Assembly (NCBI GenBank): GCA_037043235.1
Contig: JAWRVZ010000240.1
Coordinates: 186,001-250,000, forward strand
Source: Rhodeus uyekii
Taxonomy: Eukaryota > Chordata > Actinopteri > Cypriniformes > Acheilognathidae
Length of the DNA stretch: 64,000 nt
Reading direction: 5' to 3'
Part shown: positions 26,663 to 39,400 of the stretch, in pieces
Numbering within the stretch: position 1 is the stretch's first letter
Layout: the number at the start of each line of letters is the position of its first letter
Position numbers and translations under genes: made by a program
Notes under the pieces: model-generated
Seen by the model: only the letters and a program-made list of their open reading frames with translations
What the model was told of the DNA's origin: nothing
Databases searched by the model: none

Positions 26663-26722
26663 ATGGTTAAGCAAACGATTCAAATCTTCGCTCGTGTGAA
26701 ACCGACGAAGAAAGCCATCGCG
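26663..26722 (+). CDS. kif6: kif6 exon 1, residues 1-20
   Basis: Starts at the ATG of M-V-K-Q-T-I-Q-I-F-A-R and ends in phase 0 at GCG followed by GTGAGT. Encodes the first beta strand of the motor (I-F-A-R-V-K-P). Confidence 0.93.
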
Positions 26723-26901
26723 GTGAGTGTTTGTTTTGTGTTTGTGGATGTTTTTCTTTTGTGTTTGGTACGACTGGTGCTGTTCCTGGTTCCCTATGGT
26801 TCTGTTATGCGTATTTTCTTTTTAAACTTTTTTGTGTTTGGCTTCCTCTTCCTTAGTTCTTGAATTCACCCAGTGCCAGTGTTACATTATGGTTGTTAGG
26901 G

Positions 26902-26950
<49 letters not shown>

Positions 26951-27408
26951 GTGTGTGTGTGTTTGTGTTCAGGGGTGGCCAGACTGTTCCCTAGCCTCAG
27001 CACACCTGCCTGGAAGTTTGTAGTTTGTAGTTTGCTCATCTGTTCATGTGTTTGGGGTTTTGAGCTGAGCAGGACAGCAGCAGGATTGGTCACCTCTGTC
27101 TCAGCATGTCTAATATGATTATAATGTTAGTGATGAAGTCACACTCATGAAGCTAGTCTCTCTTCTCTCTCTCTGCAGGGCTATTCTGTGGACTGTGAGG
27201 AGCAGGGCAGCAGTTTGGAGTTTGTTGTTCCCAGAGACTTGGCAGATGGTTTTATCAACAATAAGAGGGAAAACTACAAATTCAGGTGAGGTGTAGAAAT
27301 ATGATGAAATTACATGTGCTATTAATATCTTTGCATGCTTAATAAAGTTTAATTTAGCTTATGATGGGGATATTTTCTGTGCAAAGTATGTATAGAAACA
27401 TGAAAGTT

Positions 27409-27462
<54 letters not shown>

Positions 27463-30400
27463 GACATGTTCTTTTTATTTTTTTAATTATTGAAATTTTT
27501 TCCAAACATCAGTATGTTTTGTGTACTTAATTTCCATTTATTGCACCACTAAAGCGGTATGATTTTAAGTTTCTCCTGTTGTTTTAAGCTGTTGTTTGTA
27601 TGGCATGTCAAGCAGGTTGAATCTCAAATTCACTAAAAGTTTAAAATCCAGTAACACAAAGAAGTTTCCCAACCACAAGATTTTAAAAGGCAGCCCACAT
27701 TCTCTTTGCTCCTGCAGATATGGCATTGCAAACTGAATCTCATTGCATCCTCTTTCTCTTGGGACATCTCTCGTTTAAGGACAGAGTAACTTTAAAAAGA
27801 AAAACATTGCTGGATAAAACTGAAGTTTTGAAACATGTTAAATGGATTATGTGACCAAACTTTAAGTACAAGCAAAATTTGATTTACTCATCTTTAAACA
27901 ACCCATTTCCACTAATTCTTCTCTTTAGGTTTCAGAAGGTTTTTGACCAAACAGCCAGTCAAGAGGAAATCTTTGAGACCATTGCAAAACCTGTTGCTGA
28001 TAAGTGAGTTGAGACTTTTTTCTTCTCTGAAAGTTGAAGATCAAGCATGTTTTTAAAGCATTTCACAAACACGTTTCTTTTTAAATGAGAAAACGATAGA
28101 TATTTATACTGTTAAAAACATGCCAGTAGTTAATGTACTCAACTTTCTGCTTTGATGATTCAATTCAACCATAAGCAAAAAAAAGGACTACATTTTTTTG
28201 TTCTTTTTGTGAAGTAAGTGTTAAACTTTCTTCTCCTGGGATCCAGAATGGAAGCAGCTGAAAGAGTTGTTTGAGCTCGACTGTACAGGAGTGAATTTGA
28301 ATTTCCTCCAGTCTGAGGATTATTATTTATATATTTGTGTGAAAGGGCCTTTACATTTGCCTAAAAATAGAACATTTTTGTTATTAAAAACAATCAAACA
28401 AACACGTCCAGCACAGATAAGAGAAAAAGTACCGCAAAAGTAACGCAACGAATAACCTTTCTAAAAAAGTAACGCAATTAGTTACTTTTTAGGGGAGTAA
28501 CGCAATATTGTAATACATTACTTTTCAAAGTAACTTTCCCCAACAATACCTTAATAATAATAGTACATGTTGAGAGAAATCTATTTCATAATGTAATTTC
28601 TTTATACTATAACACTGTATTATGAATGAAACGTGCTGAAAACAGAAAACAGACTTAAGTGTAAAATGTAGAGGAATTACAGTTAAAGACACAAGGACCA
28701 AATATGATGAATGAAGACCAGGAGTCAATTGTAGACATTTTAGTGAAGATAGTTCCCTTTCAGGGAACTCGAGCTGCGTCTAGCGCTAGGGGAAATAGTC
28801 TTCCTCGGTCACGTGAAGATCTGTGCAACCAATGAGAGACGAACGCGTGCGAATGCGTCACTGCCGGCGGCTGCCGGTGACGTCATGAGCTAGAGCATAA
28901 GAGCGCGTCCGAAACCCGGGCGCCTCAGCTCTGAATGTCTTCAGCGTGCTGTGTTTGTGCGAGAGTGATTTTTGAGTGTGAGATATCGAAAAAATCAGAA
29001 TGAGTGCGGAAAATGTGGCGATTGAACAGAGGTTCACACCGTGTGTTCATCCTTGCCCTCGTTTTATAACAGGCAAGGATACACATGTTATGTGTGTAAT
29101 CTGTTTGGGAGAGGAGCATGCACGGTCGGCACTTGAGAATGCCGGCTGCAAAGACTGCGAGAGGTTTTCCTTGCATGATCTCCGCTCCCGCCTGGCGGTC
29201 TGTAAAGAGGCCGCCCAGGCTAGTGTTCCCCGTGGTTCAGGACCTGCAGCAGCCGAGGCTTTGCGGCGCTCTCGTTCCTGGGGATCACAAATGGATCTTG
29301 CCGAGTTAGCTGGGGTGGGTCCCGCCTTACCTCAGCTCTCGCGAGATCAAGCGGGTCCCAGTCACGAGCACTCCGAGAGAGGTGCCCGTGCTGTGACTCC
29401 AACATTAGCTCTATCTAGTTCAGAAAGTGAGATGGATTTAGCTAGTGTTGGTCCGGCCGAGGAGGAATCACCACCCTCCTCGCCGGCAGTTGAGGAGCTT
29501 CTTGAGGTTGTGACACGAGCGGTCTCTTGTCTGGGGCTTGATTGGCCAGCAGAGACCAGAAGTGCTCGTCCTAGAAGAAGTATGTTGGATGAGCACTATT
29601 TACCAGTTCGCGTCACTCCCCCGCGCCGAGCAATGCCTTTTATACCAGATTTGCATGCCGAGGTATCTAGATCTTGGGGAAGGCCAGCCTCCGAAAAGGT
29701 TCATACACGCAATAGCGGAATGTATAACAATTTAGTAGGGGGTCAAAATTATTGTTATGGAGGGATGAAAAAAGTGGATGAGGCTCTCGCGAGTTACCTC
29801 GTTCCCCAGTCTTCATCCTCCATTAAAGCTCCGGCGCTCCCCTCCAAGCCGATGCGCGTCACATCGTCCTTGGTGGGGAAAGCGTACTCAGCATCGAGTC
29901 AAGCCGCATCGTGCCTGCACACCACGGCACTGTTGCAGGCGTATCAGGCTGAGTTGCTTGGGAACCTCAACGAGGGCGGCAGTATTAGTCCGGAGGCAGT
30001 GACAGAGCTGCGCCGGACTGTGGATTTGTCTCTTCGGACCACTAGGGAGACGGCCTACTCTGTCGGCCGCTCCATGGCAGCTCTGGTGGCCACGGAGAGA
30101 CACATTTGGCTTAATTTGTCAACGATGAAAGATAAAGACAAATTTGTTTTGCTGGACGCTCCTCTGTCCCCTTCGGGCTTGTTCGGCGATGCCGTGAGAA
30201 GCGTCGTCGACAAGTTTCAGGAGGCTGCACGACAGCAGGCAGCGTTCAGTAAAGTTCTTCCACGCCGCCCTCCACGTGAGACCGCCAGCCAAGCCAGGTC
30301 TCAGAGCTCCTCATACAGGGCCGCTCAAAAATACAGTGTCGCAACCCGTCTCCCTCCGGTAGATGCCGGGAGGGGGGGTCGACAAGTTAAAGCCACAGGT

Positions 30401-33400
30401 CGTAAAGGTGATCTAAGGGTTGTCCTGGAGGCTAAGAAGGCTAAGAGTAAGCGGCCCTGACGCCAAGCCGCAACCAGGTGGTGTGTCCCTGGAGCAGCTC
30501 AACAGTCAGCCCGCCATGGGAAAACCACCCCCTCTAAGGAGGGTCCTAGAGCAATCCTCCCGGGTTTCCGGAATCAGCCCCGGCTCAGTGGGGGATATGT
30601 TCTTGGTACCAGAGGCCAGCCCAGGGAGGCTGGTTCCCCTAGTAGAATTCCGGGATGCGTGGTCACGGCTACCCGGTATCTCTCAGTGGGTCCTGCGGAC
30701 GGTAACCTTAGGGTACGCCATTCAGTTCGGGGTTTCTCCACCTCGCTTTTCGGGGGTCCTACAGTCAGTGGTAGGCCCTCAGCAGGCTCTGGTCATGGAG
30801 CAAGAAGTAGACACTCTGCTGCTGGCGAAAGGGGCCATCGAGCATGTACCCCTCGCAGAAAGCAAGTCCGGTTTTTACAGCCGGTACTTCTTAGTTCCAA
30901 AGAAGGATGGAGGGTTGCGGCCTATTCTGGATTTGCGTCTCTTGAATCGTGCGGTCAGGCGTCTAAAGTTCAAAATGCTAACGCTCAAACAGATCGTAGT
31001 GCAGGTCAGATCCGAGGACTGGTTTGTCACAGTCGACCTCAAGGACGCGTATTTCCATGTCTCCATCCTTCCGCAACACAGGAAGTTCCTGAGGTTCGCC
31101 TTTGGGGGAAAGGCGTACCAGTATCAGGTGCTTCCGTTCGGCCTAGCGCTCTCACCCCGCACGTTCACAAAAGTCGTGGACGCTGCACTAGCTCCACTGC
31201 GGCTACGGGGCATCCGTGTTTTAAATTATATCGACGACTGGCTTATTTTGGCGCAGTCGCCGCAGTTAGCGGAGCAACATCGAGATGTGGTGCTCGCACA
31301 TATGAAGGAGCTGGGGCTGAGGCTGAACGCCAAGAAGAGTGTACTTTCTCCCGCTCAGAGAACCACTTTCTTGGGAGTCATCTGGGACTCAGTTGCGATG
31401 TCGGCTCGGCTTTCCCCCGAGCGCATCCAAGCTATTTGTTCAGCCGTCAAGAGCATCAAGCTAGGCCAGCCACTCATGGTGAAACACTTTCAGAGGGTGT
31501 TAGGGCTCATGGCAGCGGCATCCAGTATTATCCCACTGGGCCTTCTGCACATGAGGTCCCTGCAGTGGTGGCTAATGACCAAGGGGTTTTCCCCGAAGGG
31601 GAATCCACTACGCACTATCAGGGTCACGGGGCGATGCCTACGCGCCCTGAGCATGTGGAAGAACTCTTGGTTCCTGTCTCAAGGCCCAAGGCTTGGGGCT
31701 CTGGTTCGGAGAGTCTCTCTCTCGACAGACGCCTCCCTCTCGGGCTGGGGGGCGGTCATGAAGGACCGCTCCTCACAAGGTCTATGGAACAGTCGGCACC
31801 AGTCCTGGCACATAAACATGTTAGAGTTACTGGCGATCCACAGAGCACTATGTGCGTTCCTACCGGACCTTCGCGACCACCATGTCACTGTGTTCACCGA
31901 CAGCATGACGGCGGTCGCCTATATCAATCACCAAGGGGGTCTACGTTCGCGGCCACTGTACAAGATGGCGCGACAAATCCTCCTCTGGGCCCAAGGGAAG
32001 TTGTTGTCTCTCAGGGCAGCCTACATCCCGGGGGTCCAGAATGTGGGAGCAGATGCCCTATCGAGAAGAAAAGAAAAAAAAAGAAAAAAAAGTAACGCAT
32101 CCAGCGCCTCTGGGGCGGGATGCCATGGTACAGGATTGGCCGAGGTCACGCCTGTACGCCTTTCCCCCGATCGCTCTGCTCCCGGGAGTTCTGGCCAAGA
32201 TTCGCCGGGACAAGGTCCGTCTCACGCTAGTGGCCCCCCACTGGCCATCCAGGATATGGTTCTCGGACCTGGTATCCCTCCTAGACGGACTCCCTTGGGA
32301 GATTCCAATCAGGAGGGACCTTCTGTCCCAGGCGGAGGGTTGCATTCTATATCCGCAACCAGAGCTAATGAAACTGTGGGTCTGGCCCCTGAAGGGACCC
32401 AGCTCATAGAATCTGGTCTCTCAGCCGAGGTTGTTGAGACCATCCTTCAGTCCAGAGCTCCCTCCACGAGGAAACTCTACGCCTTGAAGTGGAAACTTTT
32501 CACGTCCTGGTGTATTGAAAGGCAGTTGCACCCAGTAACCTGTCAAGTTGGCAAAGTACTGGAGTTCCTGCAAGAAAGATTTGTGGCAGGGCTGTCCCCC
32601 TCCACCTTGAAGGTTTATGTGGCTGCCATAGCGGCTTGCCACGTACCTCTGGGTGGGGTATCCCTGGGCAGGGACCCCCTGGTCACTCGTTTCCTCCGTG
32701 GCACATTAAGGCTGAGACCTGCGGCACAGACCCGGGTGCCGGCTTGGGACTTGTCTGTGGTACTACAAGGCCTGTCCCAGGCACCCTTCGAACCTATAGA
32801 GGAAATCTCAATCAAGTACCTCTCTCTTAAGACCCTGCTTTTGCTGGCTATCACCTCGCTCAAGAGGGTCGGGGATCTTCAGGCCCTCTCAGTGGCCCCT
32901 TCATGTCTTGAGTTTGCGCCCGGGATGGTACAGGCATTTCTCCACCCGAGGCCAGGCTATGTCCCCAAGGTTCCCACTGATGTGGCTCGGTCTATCACGC
33001 TGCAGGCCTTCTGCCCTCCCCCATTTGATGATCATGAGCAGGAGCACAAGAACAAGGTCTGTCCAGTGCGAGCACTGGACGCTTACGTTTTCAAGACTGC
33101 CACTTGGCGTAAGTCAGACCAGTTGTTCGTTTGCTTTGGGACCCCTGAGGGGGCTCCTGCCTCTAAGCAAACCTTAAGCAGGTGGATAGTCGAGGCTATC
33201 TGATGTTTGTGCTGCGGCTGGCTGGTCTTCGCCGCACACTTTTATGAGGTTTTACCATTTGGACCTCGATGCCGCCCCGGGGACTAGGGTGCTCTCTCAG
33301 TGAGCTGGGACACACCCGGAGGCCGGCGTCACTGAGGTGGCGTTGGTATTGCGTTCCCCTAGCGCTAGACGCAGCTCGAGTTCCCTGAAAGGGAACGTCT

Positions 33401-36400
33401 CGGGTTACGAATGTAACCCTGGTTCCCTGAGGGGAACGAGACGCTGCGTCTAGCGCTAGGGGAAATAGTCTTCCTCGGTCACGTGAAGATCTGTGCAACC
33501 AATGAGAGACGAACGCGTGCGAATGCGTCACTGCCGGCGGCTGCCGGTGACGTCATGAGCTAGAGCATAAGAGCGCGTCCGAAACCCGGGCGCCTCAACA
33601 TGAATGTCTGAAGCGGGCACGGAGGCTCAAGGAGCTGAGGCAAAGACGCAGCGTCTCGTTCCCCTCAGGGAACCAGGGTTACATTCGTAATCCGAGACGT
33701 TTGTAGTTTCATCAGCAGAAGCCTCAAGTTTCTCAAGGAGTTCGTAGGCCACCCCACTTACAATCACATTGTTACAGCAATTATACTTTAACAGAAGATA
33801 CTATGCAGTTAGTAGCTTCTGTTAGAGTATAATTGCTGTAACAATGTTACAACATTACTGTTAATGGCCAAACATTACTGAAGGTTAAATGATTCTGATT
33901 GGCAAAGAAAGATAAACATAACTAGTAATTTTCCACACATGAGCAGACAGTCAGAAGCATCTCTTCGTTAATTACATGGTTGACAACAAGGCCTCTGGTT
34001 TACGCGATAAGTGACCTTCCAGGTTGCAGAAATGCATTTCTAGGTGTCAGATTGTCAAGAACAACAAGTAATTCCGTCTCTTAAGGTACCAGTTAATCAC
34101 CTCACCAATACAGAGCATATTAACACACACACACGGATACACAGAACACACACAAATACGTAGGACACACACACACAGATACACAGGTCGCACACATACA
34201 GATACACAGGACACACACAGACTAACGCACACACAGATACACAGGACACACAGCTGCTCTAACTATCAACAGAAAGACTTTTCAAAACATTCAGATAACA
34301 TGTTCTCTCTGTTGAGAAGTGCTGGTAATATTAATCTTTATTCCATGGAAAAATACAGAAAAGCAAAGAAAGGCTTTAACTAATAACTGGTTACATAGGC
34401 AATAGACTGAAGTGTACATTCATTTGAAGAAGTCATTCAAAAACATAAATTATAAATCACTAACTTAATTATAAATCACTAATTACAAATTATTAGAAGA
34501 AAAAGAAAAGAATATATAAACAATTAGTAGTTTCCTGAGAATGTGGCAGCGGTAATAAGTGTTGTAGCTATTTTCAGAAAGCTCATCTTGACATCTTTTG
34601 ATAGTGTGCTGGCAGGTTACAATGGCACCATCTTCGCCTATGGCCAGACCGGAAGTGGGAAGACCTTTACAATCACTGGAGGTGCGGAGCATTACAATGA
34701 TCGAGGGATCATCCCCAGAACTCTTTCTTACCTTTATCATCATATCAACAAGGTCAGTAGACATTTTCAGAGCATGTTTCCTTAAGACATTCATTTGGAA
34801 GGAAATTAAGAAAAAGAAAAAAGATTTAGATGGGGACGCCTGCAAATATGTATGCAAAGCCTTCTGTTATTCTGACTGCTAGTAATATTTTAGTTTTAAC
34901 TTTAATGTACTGTACTATATCGTATTTAAATAGTTGTATATCTGTATACAGGACAGCAGTTTGATCTATACAACCCACATTTCTTACCTGGAAATCTACA
35001 ATGAGGCTGGCTATGATCTGCTGAATCCCCAACATGAAGCATCTCGTCTGGAGGATTTACCGTTAGTTTGTTTTCACCTGTGCTCATTTTCAGTTCTCAT
35101 AATTGCAAATTATAATTTGACTCTTCATTATATCAGATCTGATCTCATTTGAATATAGACGATGCCCACTCCTGAGCACACAAGTTAAACTTTAAAGGAG
35201 TCAGGGCTTTTTCAATCCACTCTTACTGTGTTCCTTCACACTTTTTCTCTCTCTTTCTGCTGTTATCTCTCTGTTTATTCATACATATCTTTGTTCGTAT
35301 TTCTATTTCTGTTACGTCCAAAATAAAAGATGTTAGCAGTATGAATTAAAACATCCAACCGCCTAAATCATTTCATGTTAGTGTTGAAAATAACAAAAGT
35401 TCAAATATTTTGATTGAAATACTTGGTATCCATCTCTGATGTTTTTTTGTTTTTTTAATTCAATGATTAACGAACTGACAAAACCTTGAAATTTTTTTTC
35501 CTCAATAGAGTTGTTTTTCATGTTTTTCAGTTTAGCACTTTAGCCTCATGTGTGACTTGGTTTTCACTTCTACATACAAAACAAATGAAATAATTTTAGA
35601 TTACTAGTTATTAAACTCAACTTTTCCTTCTGGTTCTGTTCTCACTTCACTCTTTTGAATGTTCGGAGTTCAGTACAAGATTTAAGCTCTTTTGACAGCA
35701 ATGTCACAATGTTGTTGAGCTTGAAACCTTTATGAAATGAACGTAAAAAATTACAAATACAAGGATTGCGGAAAAAGACTTTTCCTTTCCTCCCATATCA
35801 ATTATGCAAAAAACCTAAAAACTAAAGTGCTTTGCATTGATTAGTCATGTTTTTCATATATGTCCTCTGGTTAAAGGATTAATTGTCCATATACCTAAGT
35901 GTGTTGAGTATGTCTCTGCCCTTTCAGTCAACACAGATAAGGTTTATTGATTTGATGACTTCCCTCTCTCACAATATACTCTGTTTCCTCATCTTCTTAA
36001 TGTTTTGTCATTGCTTTAGAAGGGTGACAATAATGGAAGACTCAGACCAGAACATTCACCTCAAGAACCTGTCGTTGCAACAATCGGCCAATGAAGAGGA
36101 AGCTTTGGATTTGCTTTTTCTAGGAGACACTAATCGTATGATCGCAGAGGTGAGATTGTATGTAAACGTTGATTCAGGTCTCTATCGGCATCCTGTTCTT
36201 AGACCGTGTTCAAGTAGTCTTTGTTTAGGATTGACAAATGTTTTTGTTTAATTAACAATCATTAGATATCTCCAAACCAATAACAGCAAATAGCTTATTT
36301 CTTAAATAACCATATTTCTTGTCCTATGTAGGGTAATATCAACCGTCTTGTAGACGCACACAGAGAGCCACTTCGGTGTGACGGTACCGAAATTATTGCA

Positions 36401-39400
36401 CTTTTGCCTTAATGCTCACTTGAATTAATGATCATAGTAAAGGTCATTCTTGGTCCTGGACCTGGTGAGTGGAGCACAAATAGCGTAATCGCATATTGTA
36501 ACTCTAGCAAAATAATTCCAGGAAAAAAAACAGATGCTACTTGGATTAAATATTTTAAGACATTAAACAGAAAATATTAATCGCAGAAATGAACACATAC
36601 TTTTTGACTGGCCTAATATAACATTACATTTACATTTTACATTTACTCATTTAGCAGATGCTTTTATCCAAAGCGACTTACAATTTGAGGAGTATAGAAG
36701 CTATTTGTCCAAAGGATACACAAACACATAAGAGCGCTTTACAATACAAAGTTTCAAACATTCTGAACACAAGTAGCACAAGCATGGAGAAATAGAGAAA
36801 GGAAGAGGATTTTTTTTTTTTTGTGAGTGTGTGTGTGTGTCATGGAAGAACATAACTAGATAAAAGCCAAACAACAATATCACACAAATGCATCGGTTTC
36901 ATAAAATGGTGAATTTGGCATATCACCTTGCTGGTCTTGTCCTTGATTGTTTTTAACAATAAAAAAAAACAAGCATCAGTTTAGCAGGTATCATACAGTA
37001 ACTACATAGAGCAGAACTCAGATGTGCAGTGTTATATTGAACACAGGAAGCAGATATGAAAAGGTATAAATATGGCAGACAGAGATAATGACAGTAGACA
37101 CCAGTAGATAAGAGAGAGAATACACTTAAGGTTGACGATGATGAAGGGAAGTATTCAGACAGTGTAGGTACACTAGATGTATATTTTTCAACATAGATGT
37201 AAGAAAACTGCATGAAGCAGAGAGGTCTAGGAGGAGTTGATCTGGAGACATGAGACATGGGTGAAGCTTGAAGGACACAGAGCTGATACTGTTCAATGGA
37301 GGAGGCTTGTGCAATTTAGTCATCCAGGGTCCACTGGATGGGGATGGCAACAATGGGAAAGAGGCAGAATAATCTCTGGACAATAAATTCTTTGAGATTT
37401 TGCACCCTGGATGATGTGTAATGGTAAACTAGAAGCATGTGAAGAATAGTGCCCACCGGGCCTGGCAAGGATTCAGTCGTTCCCCTCTCCATAGGTACTC
37501 CAAATTGCGGTGGTCGATTATCTCCTGAAGGGAGAAACAGAAACCCTCAAGCCAGTGGCGCCACTCATTCAGTGTCAGCTACATGGACTTCCAGTTGACA
37601 ATGTCATAGTTGGCCTTTGCAGACAAAAGCTTTCTTAGGTAAAATAAATGTAGCTTAGTGAAGGTGACATGCATTAGGGGGAGTGAACATACACACACAC
37701 ACAGCAAATCAGGCAGTCAAAGCAATAAGCAGTTATTTTGGCTCTGGAACCTGGAGAGCGATTAGAGATTAGGTGGTTTGCTCAAGTGCACCTCGCAAGT
37801 TCTCCAGAGTTGCTGGGATCCGGAAGAAGGTAATAATTGCATCCACCTGCCTTCTTGGCCAAGAAGAGGTAGCTAGATAGATTAGGTGAATTGGATGGAT
37901 AAATATAGCCTTGTTTTAATGCCTCGCTGATGTACTCTTTCATCACTCATTGTTCAGGTAAGAACTGAAGATAAACTCTCCCATAGAAGAAGGATGCGTC
38001 TGGAAACCAGTCAGCGGTACAGTCACAAGTGCAATGAGGAGGAAGTTGGGAGGCACACTTAGGGTTAAACACAGAGCTAGTGGTACTGTTGTGGAACAGA
38101 GATAAAATAAAATGACTCTCAGTGCTGGTAGTGTTTCTGAGGTGAAAGTCGGCAAGAGCTTGTCACCAGCTGAGAGGGAGGCAGGTGTTGAGCGAACCGT
38201 AGACAGCTATGGGAACATTTCCCCAGGCACAAATCTCACTTGTGGACCAGCACAGGAGAATGTTTGAAAAAGCCAGGGACGGCCAAGGATGAGGTCTGAG
38301 AAAACTCTGTCTAGCACCAGCAAAGGAATAGTCTCAGAGTGTAGAGTGCTGATCTGACATGAGAAGTTTGGAGAGCCTGAGAGCTTGAAAGCATTGTAAT
38401 ATGTTCAGTAACATTTTGCTAGCACTTAGTTTAAGAGATTGAGGTCCTTAGCTCACATTCTCTATACTTTATACTCATGATGAATTATTCCATGTTTCAC
38501 TCTCTCTCCATCACAATGTGTTATTTTTAGCTTCAGAAACGAAACTGCTAAAAAGTCACTGTATGCTTCACAGACACTAATCGGACATGTTGGGCTTTGA
38601 TGCAGATGATGGATCAAGCTTAAAAAGAAATCAGTTTAGGATGCTCATTTTCTAACCCCTAACCCCTATGTTTTTTAAACTAACAAAAAGTTTCTTTGGG
38701 AGGATAATTTAATGCTGCAAGTCATCTTGAGTTTTCTTATGTATGCATGATTTTATACCTGTCATCAACTTTCTAAGGAAAGACTCCTTGCACTTTATTG
38801 CAGTAGACATTTCTTCAATGTTATCCGTTAATTTTGTTTATTTTCTGAAACATTAGTTCAGTTTACTCATTCCTGGTCTCTATCTACATTTTTGTAGACT
38901 CCCATGAACGAGGCTTCTACACGGTCCCACTGCATCTTCACCATTCACCTGTGCAGCAAAGAGCTGGGCTCCGCCACGGTGCGATGCTCCAAGCTGCACC
39001 TGGTGGACCTGGCTGGGTCTGAAAGAGTGGGAAAGACCGGTGTGGGAGGTCAAATCCTAACAGAAGCTAAATATATTAACCTCTCCCTGCACTACTTGGA
39101 ACAGGTAGGACTCTCTTTGTTACAAATGTTTTGTTTTTAAGGCATTTATTTGATATACTAAAAACAGTAATATACAATGATATACAACCCACCCAAATTG
39201 GCAACTAATGGTCTGGAAATGGAAATTAATAATATATGTGGTGTAGCCTATATATAATTTGGAAACCTGAATATATAGGCACAAAATAAGAACATATTAA
39301 AAACACAGATTTTTCATGTACTCACCCAATGATTACTCTTTACTCTTATACTCTTAACCAAAAATTATATGAAAAATGTGAAATATACTGTTTTCATACT

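Larger units (their letters stand above)
28752..33701 (+). mobile_element. DIRS-type tyrosine-recombinase retrotransposon in kif6 intron 3
   Basis: A DIRS element with gag, RT/RNase H and tyrosine recombinase, in the same orientation as kif6. The left end 28752-28794 is exactly complementary to 33354-33396 (43 of 43). The block 33396-33451 is complementary to 33644-33699 (55 of 56). A 155-base direct repeat (28773-28927 and 33443-33597) is identical. Both outer ends carry GTT, and the complementary blocks meet at AAC, the trinucleotide expected for DIRS circle junctions. No target duplication flanks it, as expected for this order. The recombinase end is deleted, so the copy is probably not self-sufficient. 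Alternatively 33397-33701 is a separate short derivative sitting at the right end. Confidence 0.88.

Noticed and set aside
30659..32095. 478-codon open frame overlapping the DIRS polymerase
   Set aside because: Runs in a different frame over the RT/RNase H, which has the recognised motifs; GC-rich shadow frame.
33196..33531. 111-codon minus-strand frame across the DIRS right end
   Set aside because: Antisense of the recombinase end and terminal repeats; no independent support.
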